From NCBI GenBank assembly GCA_016617855.1, contig JAECUM010000792.1, forward strand, positions 124,001-188,000: a stretch of 64,000 nucleotides of DNA, read 5' to 3'. A program made the translations under genes and the position numbers. This DNA is from Megalonaias nervosa (Eukaryota > Mollusca > Bivalvia > Unionida > Unionidae). A model generated the notes under the pieces. The model searched no databases, had not been told where the DNA came from, and worked only from the letters and a program-made list of their open reading frames with translations. This document shows, one piece after another, positions 10,995-22,929 of the stretch (the stretch's first letter is position 1; every line of letters starts with the position of its first letter).

Positions 10995-12420
10995 ATGCAA
11001 TCGGACACTTTTGATTTTGGAGTGACAAATCTTCGGAATTCAGAAATTATGAATAATCTGGAGCAGAAACTTTCACATTTGCAAGAAGAAGAAAGGAACG
11101 AACTTAAACAGTTATTATTTGAATATGAGCTCTTATTTCCAGCTGTTACTACAAGAACAAACAAAATTTACCACAACGCTGAAATTGTAAATTCCACACC
11201 TGTGAAACAACACCCATACAGGATGAACCGTCTCAAACAGGAATACTTGATAAAAGAAATTCAGTATTTGCTGGGAAATGACTTCATAGAGCCTAGTAAA
11301 GTGACTGGAGTTCACCATTCATACTTGTTCCGAAGCCAGATAAAACTTTCCGCATGTGCACGGATGATAGAAAGGTGAAGAGTGTGACTAAAACAGATTC
11401 ATTTACATTACCAAGAATCGATGACTGCACTCATAAAATTGGAAATGCAAAGTATATCACTAAATTTGACCTGTTGAAAGGATTTTACCAAATTCCACTG
11501 ACGAAAAAGCAAAGGAAATTTCTGCATTCGTGACTCCAGATGGTCTTATCAATATAAAGTGATGCCGTTTGGGATGAGAGGTTCGCCAAGTACTTTTCAA
11601 CGTTTAATGAACATGATTGCCTCTGGTCTAGATAATTGTGATGCTTAAATCGATGATGTCATCATCTACAACGACATCTGGAAAGAACGTTTAGCAACAA
11701 TTCGGAAATTCTTCGACAGACTCACTGATGTAAGTTTGACAATTAATTTATCCAAACGTGAGTTCTGGCGTGGGACATAGACAACTTAAACTTATAGATG
11801 CTAAGGTCAAGGCTATCTCTGAATTCACTGTGCCTGTCAGTAAAAAGCAGCTGATGCAATTTTTAGGTATGGCTCGATACTCTCGGAAATTTTGTTCCAC
11901 TTTTTCCATAATTGCTGAACCTCTGACAAATTTATTGAGCAAGAAAACTAAGTGTCGTTGGAATGAAAAATGTCAGGAGCTTTTGAAAAGTTTAAGGCCA
12001 TACTTAAGAGTGCACCAGTTCTTACAGCTCCAAATTTCGGTCAATCATTTAAACTGTCTGTTGATGCAAATGATGTTGGGGTTTGAGCAGTATTGATCGA
12101 TGAAGATGAAAATTGTGTTGATCATTCAGTGTGCTATTTTTTCTAAGAAATTAAATAAGCAGCAAAGAAATTATTCAGCAATATAGAAGGAATGTTTGGC
12201 TTTGATATTAGGATTACAACATTTTGAAGTCTATATTAGTTAAATTTCTTCTACGATTATTGTGTTTACTGATCACAACCCTCTTACTTTCATCGGCAAA
12301 ATGAAAAACAAAAATCAGAGATTATTAAGGTGGAGTTTGTTGTTACAGGAATATAATATTGACATCAGGAACATGAAGGGAAAAGACAATTTAATTGCAG
12401 ATGCACTTTCCCGTGTATAG
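10995..12420 (+). pseudogene. Reverse transcriptase and RNase H, broken
   Basis: The open part 10995-11378 encodes the region before and at the start of RT (VKQHPYRMN, EIQYLLGNDFIEPS). After a frameshift come FRMCTDDRKVKSVT and AKYITKFDLLKGFYQI, which holds the first catalytic Asp. The YIDD box near 11646 reads stop-IDD, with TAA in place of Tyr. The thumb region (KKQLMQFLGMARYSRKF) is open at 11758-12096. RNase H landmarks follow in several frames: LSVDANDVG, VFTDHNPLTF and IADALSRV before a natural stop at 12420. Confidence 0.8.
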
Positions 12421-15400
12421 AAATATATTTTTTCATATATACTTTGTATCATCCATACGATTTTAGTGCTCGCAATTGCATACTTCATAAGCAAATTTGT
12501 TTGAGGGCATTTCAATTGTTTTTGTCTTCATCAATGTTTGATAGCACATCATCAGTTATTGTATTGAAATGCTCTATGGCAGAATGCTTTCTCTTAAAGT
12601 TGGTCCAATTCTGCATGACAATTTATATAGAGTAATTTTAATACTTTTCTCTCTAGAAACGGTGGTTATACATGATTTAAAATTGGAATCTCTGTGTACA
12701 GTCGAAACGCCTTCAAGCTATGATAATTTCTGCAAAGATGATCAAATGCTGTTCAGTGGTTGTTGAGAAGAAAACATTAAAGCTTGTACTACTTATAGCA
12801 ACATTTGCCACATTTGCCACTTCTTCGTTAAAAATGTGTTTCAATGCTTTAAGTCCAGTGTGGTCACATTCTGCTGTGTGGTATATAAGATGAAGTCATT
12901 TAAATAGTTTTGCATATTTTTTAAAAATGGTGGCTTATTTGATGGCATACGGTCATCATTTGAAACTGTCAGAAAGGCACTCAAATTTCTGTCAAATTTG
13001 GTCGTCTTCTTCTCCTCAGTTTTTGAATATAGTTTGTTTAAATGTTTACAAATTTTATCAATAACAGTCATATTTGAAGGCAGATTGGCATCTTTTTGTA
13101 TCTCTGAAATGACTTCATGACAGAATGTTTACTGTCCAGTTTAGTCAAAATTCAGTCAATTCCTTCTTATTTTTTTTTTCCTGTAAATATTTTTGTTTCG
13201 GCAGCAGGAGAGGCGATAGTTCAAACAGAGACTGCCGTATTAATCTATGTATACGTTAAGCACAAACAACAGTATTTAGCGATACTGTTAGTTTATGTCA
13301 TTTATTGACTGCTAAATTCATTATTGACATCATCAGCAGACTTCCACTTAGCATTACCAGTAGTGATCAGAGACAAGAGTTGTGTGTACAGCATCTATAT
13401 TCCTATGGATAAATCATCTTCTCACTAATGTCAACAGAGCGGTGAACACATACGAGAAGTCCAAAGAGTGCAATTTCTGTAAAGTCGACATTCACCCCCC
13501 AGATTGTCACTCATCGAGGCTCCGATGTCACCTGAGACGAGGCGAAATACCAGGGAAAACTCTAATGGTTATTGTGGTGACAGTTACGTCTGTGAAAAAC
13601 TATGTTTATAACCATCCATACAAGTGATAATAAGTTCTTCACTTGTGTGTTTTCCCAGGTATTTATTTTTTTACTGTTAACAAATTCGAGAATTTTTTTC
13701 ATTTTTATTACGCTCATCATATTAATATGTTCCTTGGTTTGTAATAAGGTTTTCATATGGAGATATTCTGTCATTTTCATTAGAAATGTCATTTTGATGT
13801 CCCATTATTTGTGTATTTCATATGTATAAGGGTATATATTGTTCGGTTACTATTTTGACGAATACATGACGTGAAAATCTTTATCAACCTTTGACCAACA
13901 TATATTGTCACTCATTTGGTTCATATGCATTGTGAAACTTCATTGATATTTTGTTGCTGCTTAGTATGAAGTTATGTGTTTGATGTGTATGTTGGAAAGA
14001 GGCGCTTTGGTTTGATTGGAAGTGAATGAGGGATATTAACCATTTGTAAGGAATAGTTGTTACATATGAATATATTTCTTTCATTGTCGTTGTTATTGTT
14101 TATTTAGGGCCACTGCAAATAAACGTTATTGTCAATCGTCACATTCATCATTGCATTTTTTATCAAAATGTTTTGTCCCACTTGCCAGGGAATTCAGTCT
14201 CAGGCATTAATATTCCGATCCTTACTTAGTGAGAGCTGTTCAAATTTATATCTCCCACCCTCTGTGATTTTCTGAAAAGATGCCCTAATGTTTTTAGTTT
14301 AGACATTGTGGCCATATTCGATTGTAGATCAACCTGTTTTGTGAGAAACTTTGAAGGAATGATGAATCAAAGTTGTTATATTTTAGTAACTTCAATCACA
14401 TGTAATGGAGGATTGGCATCATTTTGTATGAATTAAAAACTCGCTCAGTAAACATTCTGACAAATTTGGCTGCAATTTGTTTAATGGTTTTTGAGTAGAG
14501 GCCAGGTGAGCTACATCAGGTAAAGCAATGCCAGTGTCTCTTGACTGTAATTAATTAATATGATAAAGCTGATTAACGTGCATAACAAACATTCATATTC
14601 GAACATAAAAATATGTACATGAGAAGATTAATGGTAATGAAACAGCATTTGATAAACTCAACGAGATTTACATTTGCAATCAGCAGACAATTGTGCAGTT
14701 AACAGGATGGTTCTTCTATTCTAATTGACTTCATCATAAAATTCAAAGCTTGGTTCCAATCTAACAATTGAAATAGTCTAAGAAGAATCACCCTGCGAAG
14801 ATGGTGACCGCATGACATTGAAAAACTTCCTAGAGACTAAAGAACATTTCCCAATAATCCAAGGGAAATCGAGTGGCTGCATTGTTGTAAAAATACTGAA
14901 CGACCCGGGAATGTAGGTTATATTGCTTACTATAACCCCCCCCCCCCAATCAAACTGAACCTTTTGAAGCAGAAGTGAATCAAAGGATTTCATGTCATGA
15001 TCTAGTAAAAAAACCTCACTAGATACTTTTGCAGAATGTCATCCACGTAGTTGGAATTCTCAGACATGTAGGTGGCTCTGACGTTCAACATAGCAATGTC
15101 CGTAACTTTAATGATAACAGTCGGACTAATGTTAATATCAAACTAGGATGGCCTTAATTGGTATATTGTATCATTAAATGCGAACCTCAGTGATTTTCTC
15201 AGGGACTTCTGGATTGTAGAATGGATGTTTCGCACCTTGAAGACAGAAACTAATTGGGAAATTTCTTCCCTAATGATGTTGAGTATCATATGCCTCCATT
15301 CTGAACCAACGGTGCCTGAATCAAACGGTTGAGAGATATTAGATTATTGTCTGGTCGGAGTGTGCTACTAGGTGTTAACACCACGAAAAGTATAGATTAA

Positions 15401-15480
15401 AAGCCTGGTGAGTATACATTTTAAGATATCTCTACTGCTCTATAGATGATGAAGAGGTAAATCTCTTGCTGAAAAACATC
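12421..15480. other. Intron stretch, no gene recognised
   Basis: Rest of the E10-E9 intron. It contains copies of the diverged intronic repeat (12535-13130, 14190-14530), an 11-C homopolymer at about 14938-14948, and otherwise unremarkable AT-rich DNA. Open frames at 13117-13829 lack recognisable domains. Confidence 0.5.
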
Positions 15481-15494
15481 GACTCTGAATTTGT

Positions 15495-16110
15495 CCCCCT
15501 GGAGGCCTGTAACAAAGACAGCTCGCTCTGAATGGATCCCTTGGGATGTCAATTAAAAGGACAATTCTGAACGGATACCCTTAGATGTCTGTAACAAAGA
15601 CAGCTCTGAATGGAGCCACTGGGTTTCCTATAGCAAGGGCAGCTCTGAAAGGGTCCCTTGGGATGCCTGTAACAACGACAACTCTATCTTGGGATGACTG
15701 TAACAATGAAAGCTCTGAATTGATCCCCCGGGATGGCTGTGACAAAGACTGCTCTGAAGGGCTCGTTTGGAACGCCCGTAAAAAGTCAACTCTGATTGGG
15801 TCTCCTGAAATGTCTGTAACAAAGATAGCTCTGAAAGGAGCCCTGGGTTGCTTGTAGTAATGGCAGCACTGAATGGGTTCCCCGGGATGACTGTAACAAT
15901 GACAACTCTAAATGGGTCACTTGGCACACCTGTAACAATGACAGCTCAAAACAGGTACCGCGGAATGCCTGTAACATAGATAGATCTGGACGAGTCCCCA
16001 GGGATTCCTTTAAAAAGACAGCTCTGAATGGGTCTCCTGGGATACATGTAACAATGACAGCTCTAAATAGGTCCCCTGTAATGCCTGTAACAGTCATAGC
16101 TCTTTACAAA
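15495..16110. repeat. 39-bp minisatellite, about 15 diverged copies
   Basis: Units are built on ggatgcctgtaacaatgaca followed by gctctgaatgggtcccctg. Divergence between units is considerable and some are partial. Because 39 is a multiple of three, several frames remain open for about 100 codons on both strands. These are artefacts. Confidence 0.9.
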
Positions 16111-16469
16111 GGGGAAGGGGTGCGTAATATGATCTGGAGGCCCTTGAAGACAATTTGTAAGACAATGAAACTTCAATGCAAAGTCTCTGTAGTAAAGAGT
16201 TTAAGTATTCTTCCCCACCACTTACACGTGAAAAGGGCATTATGAACATGACATCATTTTCAAGGGTGTTGTGAGCACGGCATTATTTTCTGTGGGAGTT
16301 CAAACTAATGAATAGAATAACTGCGACTGGAAGGCAGATATAAAGTCAGCCTTTCTGCAATCTGCAAGTTCACTGCCAATATTCTGCTTCTCTATTAAAA
16401 AGCAGTTTCATACGCCATTACTGATATTGGGCCAAATCACAAAATATAAAAATTGATATATTTTCTTAC

Positions 16470-16606
16470 AGTTTGTCTGGACAGTACTGAGGCTGAGGAA
16501 GTCGTCTCCCTTTCTGCAAGTACCTCAGGATGTCCCAGTTGTCAACTTCAGGATATGGAGTTACCCCTCTTGTCATCAATTCCCAAAGAACTATCCCATA
16601 AGACCA
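16470..16606 (-). CDS. Exon E9: kinase C-lobe, helices F to H
   Basis: A 137-bp exon (45 codons plus two bases), acceptor ttctctgcag before TGG, donor AAACT|gtaaga. It starts with [14 protein letters not shown], helix F, then [12 protein letters not shown] and [12 protein letters not shown], and ends with QYCPDK plus the first two bases of a Leu codon. WELMTRG, a GRRL stretch and YCPD are together diagnostic of the MET/RON group. The intron toward E10 is 12.4 kb and contains the Gmr1-like retroelement and the 39-bp minisatellite, whose last repeats lie about 360 bp from this exon. Confidence 0.95.
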
Positions 16607-17229
16607 CTGCAGAGAACAGAAAATACCAATTAGACCATTATCATTTTTGTACGTTAGAAATATGTGGATAATATTTATAAATATGTCAGTCAGTATCAAG
16701 TACACAATTTGCAATGAAGATGATTTCCAAGAAGCAAATCTGTTCATGTATTAATATAATGGTACAAATGTAAGAGAATATATTCTGAGGTATTAAAAAA
16801 TCTTGAATGTTAGTGCTTTGTATAACAAAGTTCTTTATTAGTGACTACGACATCTGCACGTCCCGTCAAAGTACTCCACATGCAGCACTGCACATATTCT
16901 CAGCCATTGTGTATTCACGTTTTCGTATATGTGCATAGACTGGAGAAATGCACTTCCAACCGAATGGAGGATTTCGAAAATCATCTGAACCTCAGTAATT
17001 CTATGATAACAGATGTGTACTCAAGCAGGAAGTCTGTCATGACGTCCGACTTATGTACCAGTATGTTGTCATGGAGTAATATGATACCTTGGGTACCAGT
17101 GCATAACAGCTGACTTGGCAGTATTACACAATATATGGCAACACTTAAGAAACATTAAAATGTCCAGTGACCGTAGCAGATTTTGGAGCTGTTACCTGGA
17201 CGACTAGACATTGTGCATCAAAACAATAA

Positions 17230-19930
17230 TGCAGATAAAACACATTGATAGTCCGACTATATCGAGAGATTTGAGGTTTCTGCTCGTCTTCTCCAATCCA
17301 AACTATTTTCTCCTTAATTCTGTGTTCAAAAAGGGAAATCAATGTTTCTTGAACTGGTACAATTTCATTTAAACATCTCTGGTCACCTCGTTTGATATTC
17401 GGTGAGAGGCAGAAAGGAAAAAGAACGTTACAGTATTAGAATACATTCGGAACTTTTCAAATACCCCTCATACATCAATCATGTAAACTTTGAACCATAA
17501 GTGAGATAATAACAATATCCGCGATACAAGATCACTAAATAATTTTACTTCAAATTTCTCCCAGTGCAGTTCTTAAAGATTCTGCTGACATTAATTCCGA
17601 CAGATACCTTGGTAAGAGTGACTTGAAAACTTTCAATATAACTAGTAACTGGATGATTATTCCACTATCGTCTTACCACACTTTTGTTCATTTGTATTGT
17701 TACGTGTTTATGGCTCTTATAAAAGTAACAAGAAAAGAGTGAAGACAACAAGCTTTGTAAAATTTAACAAATAATTTATTTCCCTAGAATACCAAGGTAA
17801 AAAGGTAAAAATGAGAAAAAAACTTACAGTTTTACGAATGAAATCCAAAATCAATCCAAGAATTAAAAACTATAAGTCCTATTATTAAAAAGTCCTAAAT
17901 GAATCTGAGCTCGAGTCCGGATGTAATTCAAAATGGAAGGCGATGACGATTTTCCTTGTTGCATCACAGAAAGGCTATTACATATTGGAATTCCGAATAA
18001 TTTTCAATAAATGTCTTTGTCCAAGAATTCTGTATGAACACTTATATTTCCATGGAAAAGAATCAGTTGTATTCCATAAAATAGAATTTCAACTCAAACT
18101 GGTCACAACAAAACACCTTTAAGTGTCAAAGGTTTAGAGGTCGAACTGGCTAATTCTTATTACAACACGAGTTATAAGACTAACTAAAACGCAAAACAGT
18201 TTTCCGTATGACGGTCACGTGATCACCCATCAAGAACAATATAGAAGCTTTTTGCATGCCTAACATCACGTACTCTCAGAATGGCCTTAACTTAAATCAA
18301 TGGTTCTTACTCTGGAAAGGAATATAAAAAAAAAAAAATAGAAAACAAAGCTGTTTACCAGAAACCTTAGTAGTTCTGAATCAAGGTCAGCAACTACATA
18401 CAGTGTTTCTACTGCTGGTTGTTTGTCAATAAAATAAAAATGTCAGGTCAAACAGAACTGAATTGAATTTCTAAACCAAAATGTCAAATCAAGTAGACAA
18501 AGTTACATAACAATAACATGTAATGAAATAAAAAAAAATGTAAAACTAGCAAATAAATAAATAAATTATATATACATAACAGTATGTTTGTCCATTATAA
18601 TTCACACTTTCTTTTCTGGAACCCAACTCCAAAATTGTGAAAAATGCATCTATGACAAGTTATACACAAATTATACTAGTGGTCAAGATGCGTTGATTCA
18701 GTTTCAATACTTTCATGGTTTTTTTTTTAATTTTTCGTCAATTTCCTGCCCGGAACAAAACGATAAAACTTGCTGCTAATTGATATATATATATAGAAAT
18801 CTAGAAGTACCTTTATATGCAAATCAGGTTTATACTAAAGATATGCCTGTGGCTTTTGAAATGCCTCAATTTCACTGTTTAAAACATTTTGGCATCGATC
18901 CATATATTTTTCACACTTTTCTATTCAGAGCATAACTTGAAAACTATCGATGACATCATTGTTTTGCCCCCACCGTGATTGCATATTATTCACTACAAAA
19001 TTTTCCATCCCTCGGCTATTTAATATCACAAAATCTATTGACAGTCCGACTACATCGAGATATTTGAGGTCTCCGCTAGTTATCTCCAACCCAAACTATT
19101 TTCTCTTTAATTCTATCATCAAAAAAAGGGAAATCCATGTTTCTTCAACTGGAACAATTTCATTTAAACGTCTCTGGTTAGCTCTATTGATATTTAGTGA
19201 CAGGCAGAAAGAAAAATACAGTTGCAGTATAAGAGCACATTCAGAACTTTTAAAATATCCCTCATCAATCTATCATGTGCAATTTAAACCATAAGTGAGA
19301 TAATAAATACCTCTATCCGTGATACAACCCCACTGAAGAATTTTACTTCAAACTTTTCCCAGTATATTTCTTAAAGTTTCAGCTGCCACTAATGCCGAAA
19401 GATACCTTGGTAAGAATAACTTGAACAATTCTAATATAACTGGTAACTGGGTGATTATTCCACTATCGTATTAAGACACTTTTCTCCATTGGTCTGTTTG
19501 TCAATTAACATTCACACTTCCTTTCTGGAACCTAAGTCCTAAATTGTAAAAGATACATCAATGAAAGCGTTACAAAAATTATACTGGTGGTCAAGATGTG
19601 TTTATTCAGTTTCATCAATTTCATCCCTGGTACAAAACCATAAAACTGGTTGATAATTGATACAAATAGAAATCTAGAAGTGCTTTTATATGCAAAAATC
19701 GGATTTATAATAAATATATGCCTTTGGCTTTTGAAATGCCTCGATTCCAGTATTTTAAATATTTTGCCATCTATCCATCCATCTATTACTCACACAAGTC
19801 TATTCAGAGCATAAGTCGAAAAATATTCAAAACATTCTTGTTTTGCCCGAAATAATTGCATGGGGTGCATACTACTCTCTATGAATTTGTCAGTCCGCAA
19901 CATATTTAAGTACAATATTACAAAATATAT
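17230..19930. repeat. Tandem duplication of about 0.9 kb, left copy split by a solo LTR
   Basis: The left copy (about 17230-19020) and right copy (about 19021-19930) align along their length. Shared phrases in order include agtccgacta, ccaaactattttctc, aaagggaaatc, ataagtgagataata, gataccttggtaag, gtgattattccactatcg, ggtcaagatg, atagaaatctagaagt and gcttttgaaatgcctc. The left copy contains an extra 888 bases, exactly the solo LTR plus one target duplication. The net period is about 905 bases. Confidence 0.9.
17698..18581 (-). mobile_element. Solo LTR of the Gmr1-like family with 4-bp target duplication
   Basis: 884 bp, bounded by tgttacg and cataaca, flanked by gtat on both sides (17694-17697 and 18582-18585). 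It is oriented opposite to the LTR at 6871-7758, which it matches throughout. A solo LTR arises when the two LTRs of an inserted element recombine. The uninterrupted site is preserved in the right copy of the surrounding duplication, near 19490-19510. Confidence 0.92.
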
Positions 19931-20149
19931 TATAATTGGAGACACAAACTTGCACAGTTTATCAATTGTTACAGATATTAATCATTGAACAGTTTATTAT
20001 GGTTATTAATATATGGCATATTATAGATTTTCAGACATTACGGCAATATTTTAAATGTCCATAATATTTGTAACTTTCAGGACACATCAAATGTTTGCCA
20101 ATTTTTAACACTATTACGGACACAATGGTAAACAAATGAAATGTGTAAG

Positions 20150-20475
20150 ACATACTTGACTTGATTTTCATTGGGCATACTTGATTTGATTTTCAGTATG
20201 CATACTTGATTTAATTTTCAGTAGGCATAATTGACTTAATTTTCATTGGGCAGACTTGATTTGACTTTTAGTAGGCATACTTGATTTGATTTTCAGTAGG
20301 CATACTTGACTTGATTTTCAGTAGGCATACTTGACTTGACTTTCAGTAGGCATACTTGATTTGATTTTCAGTAGGCATACTTGACTTGACCTTCAGTATT
20401 CATACTTGATTTGATTTTCAGTAGGCATACTTGATTTGACTTTCAGTAGGCATACTTGATTTAATTCTCAAGCCA
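20150..20475. repeat. 25-bp tandem repeat, about 13 copies
   Basis: Units read aggcatacttgatttgattt followed by tcagt, with T/C changes at two recurring positions. Direct repeats abut one another with no spacers, so this is a minisatellite and not CRISPR-like. Confidence 0.93.
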
Positions 20476-20479
20476 TTAA

Positions 20480-21470
20480 TGCAACTTTCATGCTTATTTT
20501 TATAAATAATATTTGAATGTTCTGGAACTTGGATGTTTTTGACACAAATTTTGTTAACATGGTTAAGCAAGATCATATCAGACAGACAAATGAAATTTGG
20601 GAAACATATTGTTTGATGTTTTCGTATGCAGAACCTGATTAAATTTTAGTTATAGTGATGTTTTATTTCTTTTTCTCAACTTTTGTTCATTTTGACTTAG
20701 CTTTTCTTGGTGACAAATACTTTGTTTTTACTATTTAGCACAACCATCTCTGGTGCCAAGAAACCTGATCATATTTTCGTGTCGTTATAATGATGACTCA
20801 TCGTCTTGTACATTGCATTTTAAAACACAATATCATTGCACTGAACTAGCATAACTATCTCGCTGTTGAAAAGAACCCAGGTCAAGATGATACATTTCTA
20901 AGGGTTAAATTGAAAAAATAATGTACTTCAAAATAGTAAATTTTTGAGGGTTACTTGTAAATTATTTTCCAACATAGGCGAAAATTTTTTTAATAAATTG
21001 ATGAAAAATGTAAGCAAAAATAATATTTTCTGTTTAAAGAGGTCAAAAGACAATAAAGTTCTTTTTATTATGCTACTAAATTGGTACGTCTATGAACAAA
21101 ATGAAGTTGAAAGTTTAATCCCAACAGTGATTTCTGCTGGTGACCCAAAATATTCCTTTGATTATTATTTCTTGACCCTGTCAGATTCAGAAATATAGAT
21201 CAGTGTATCTGCCTTAATTTCTTAAACTCAGAACATGGGAGCTAACTTAACACACCTGATCTCTGACTGGTACCTTGCAATTATCTGCCCCTTTAATATC
21301 TTTCGATTTTTCTTTTATCAATATTAGATAATAGAATTTTTCTTAAATCTAGTCATAAAGTTTGGGAAGATCATCTGTGTGAGTTTCATTCCTTTATATA
21401 ACCATATTGGCTTGTTGCTCAATTGCCTATATACCAATGTTATACATTTATTCGTAGGTAAATATTATTT
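20480..21470. other. Intron stretch, nothing recognised
   Basis: AT-rich DNA between the 25-bp array and E8. An open frame at 20944-21198 has no domain I recognise. Confidence 0.45.
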
Positions 21471-21474
21471 ATAC

Positions 21475-21637
21475 CACATCTGACTTTGAGCTGTAAGTTC
21501 CTTTTTCCATACTCTCCGGTGCCATCCACCTTATGGGAAGTTTGGTTTTCTTGTTGTCACTGCTGTAGTACTCCTTCTCGTAAATTTCCCTGGATAGTCC
21601 AAAATCTGCAACCTTCACATTTAGTTTTTCATCCAGC
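21475..21637 (-). CDS. Exon E8: DFG motif and activation loop with twin tyrosines
   Basis: Encodes 54 codons after the base that completes Met of NCM; acceptor ttaaaag, donor GATGTG|gtataa. It carries [10 protein letters not shown] (DFG Asp about residue 398), the activation-loop signature EKEYYSS, and [12 protein letters not shown] with the APE Glu (about residue 428). The adjacent Tyr pair corresponds to the two trans-phosphorylated tyrosines that activate MET. Vertebrate MET has ALE in place of APE, and here the usual kinase APE is kept. The loop has one residue fewer around NKKTKLP than human MET. The exon reads through to a stop three codons into the intron, so the donor is needed. Confidence 0.95.
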
Positions 21638-22168
21638 CTTTTAAATAATAACATTGCCATAAATAAAATGTACTACAATGTCTCCATAGTAATTATACAC
21701 GTTGGTGAGCAAAGGAGTAAAAAATGCCATGTTCTTTGCTATATCATCTGATCAATGAAAAAAATAAATCAATATAATGGTGTTTAAAGAATATGAGAAC
21801 ATTACATTAATTCTGAGAATTAAGAATGGTAGTAAGGTCTTCTATTAGGCCAGTTAATTTACATTTTTTCAACTTTTAAATTTTTTTACCCATTTTAAAT
21901 TATGTGACTTTTGCCTACAAACTTTTACATACTTCTCAAATCTTTTAGCATTTTTTAATGTGTTTTATATTTTTAGAGCTCAACTTGCAATAAACACTAT
22001 ATATCTGGGATTGTGCTGATGCGATGTGAAACTCTTTTCATGTAATCATCTCTGTTAACATAGGTTTTGATCTCTTACATTTTTTTAAAAGTATAAACTT
22101 GCAACATAATCTAAACCTCTTAACGGATAAATAAGACATACAGGCTGTGTAAGGTTTGAGGGACTTAC

Positions 22169-22278
22169 ATGCAGTTTCTGGCTGCTAAATCTCTGTGGAC
22201 ATACTTGTGATCCGATAGATATGCCACTCCCTCCGCAATGTCGATCCCAAAGTGAGTTAGATCTTTAATAGTTGGAGT
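22169..22278 (-). CDS. Exon E7: kinase catalytic loop (HRDLAARN)
   Basis: A 110-bp exon, phase 0 in and 2 out, acceptor cgtcgag before ACT and donor AACTGCAT|gtaagt. It encodes [17 protein letters not shown], helix E, and then [11 protein letters not shown]. The HRD Asp is the catalytic base (about residue 380) and the Asn of AARN is the second metal-coordinating residue. The AAR form of the loop identifies a tyrosine kinase rather than a serine/threonine kinase. The acceptor has a weak pyrimidine tract, but the join with E6 in phase 0 and with E8 to restore NCMLDEK makes the boundaries secure. Confidence 0.94.
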
Positions 22279-22735
22279 CTCGACGATAAAAATATATATA
22301 AATTTAAAATTTAAACTATATCATAACGGTTTGATTCCGTTCAATACTATAAAGAAAACAAAATCGTGTCATTGCTGATAGTTCTGATTTTTAAACTGTC
22401 ATAGGAACAACGGAGTAAACCTTTCAGAATCAGATCGAGTCAATTTTCAGCAATACATGCGTGATATAATGCTTGGTGAATATCAATAACACAATAAACA
22501 ATAGATCTTATATGGAGAGATTTTTTGATTGTCATTGGCAATGCCTGAAAAATTGCCATAGATAACAACATTTGACCTGGCAGATATCAAAGATGTTGCA
22601 TATTTTAGAAGATGATCTGCTAAAACATGTCACCGTAGATAGTGCCAAAAAACTCAGTATAAACTAAAAAGATATTAGAAGAAACTATAAACAACCCCAA
22701 GGAGAATACTTTTAGGGTTGAGGCGAAAGGCTTAC

Positions 22736-22920
22736 ATTTATATCATCTCTGATATAGGTCAGGAGATCACCGTGCTCCATAAAAGGAAGGACCATAAGCG
22801 GCATATCATTCAGTCCCAGGCATATCCCTAAAAGTCGTATCACATTGGGATGGTGGAAATCTTTCATTATCATGATTTCCCTTAGAAATGCATCGACGTC
22901 AATGTCACGTAGATTTTTTT
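22736..22920 (-). CDS. Exon E6: kinase N-lobe, helix C and hinge
   Basis: Encodes 61 full codons with two bases of a split Lys codon at the start; acceptor ctttttcacag, donor AAT|gtaagc. Helix C contains FLREIMIM, whose Glu (about residue 303) should pair with the VAIK lysine. MKDFHHPNVIRLLGICL follows and is nearly the MET pattern (MKDF-x-HPNV-x-x-LLGICL). The hinge is MVLPFMEHGDLLTYIRDD, again MET-like (VLPYMKHGDL). All secondary-structure landmarks of the N-lobe and hinge are present and there is no frameshift. The intron on the upstream side is 7.5 kb and holds a microsatellite, an LTR and a satellite array. Confidence 0.95.
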
Positions 22921-22929
22921 CTGTGAAAA

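Larger units (their letters stand above)
6871..12420 (+). mobile_element. Decayed Ty3/Gypsy-like retrotransposon, Gmr1 type (integrase before RT)
   Basis: A 5' LTR (6871-7758) is followed by gag (from 7924), a zinc knuckle near 9265-9310, an aspartic protease near 9531, an integrase (about 10230-10890), a reverse transcriptase (about 10995-11980) and RNase H (about 12020-12420, ending ADALSRV and a natural stop). The pol order protease-integrase-RT-RNase H is that of Ty1/Copia, yet the proteins are Ty3/Gypsy-like. That combination defines the Gmr1 group. Every domain carries stops or frameshifts, so the element is dead. I find no 3' LTR after 12420; it was deleted or never completed. It lies in the E10-E9 intron, antisense to the receptor gene. 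Confidence 0.85.

Noticed and set aside
12421..13830. 3' LTR of the Gmr1-like element
   Set aside because: No stretch after the RNase H stop matches the LTR at 6871-7758; I searched for its tgttat start, the ctagggaaataaatta block and the cgtaaca end.
15585..16097. Proteins on both strands across the 39-bp repeat
   Set aside because: The unit is a multiple of three and stays open by chance on both strands.
20150..20475. CRISPR-like direct repeats
   Set aside because: The 25-bp units abut with no unique spacers and the surroundings are animal DNA; this is a minisatellite.
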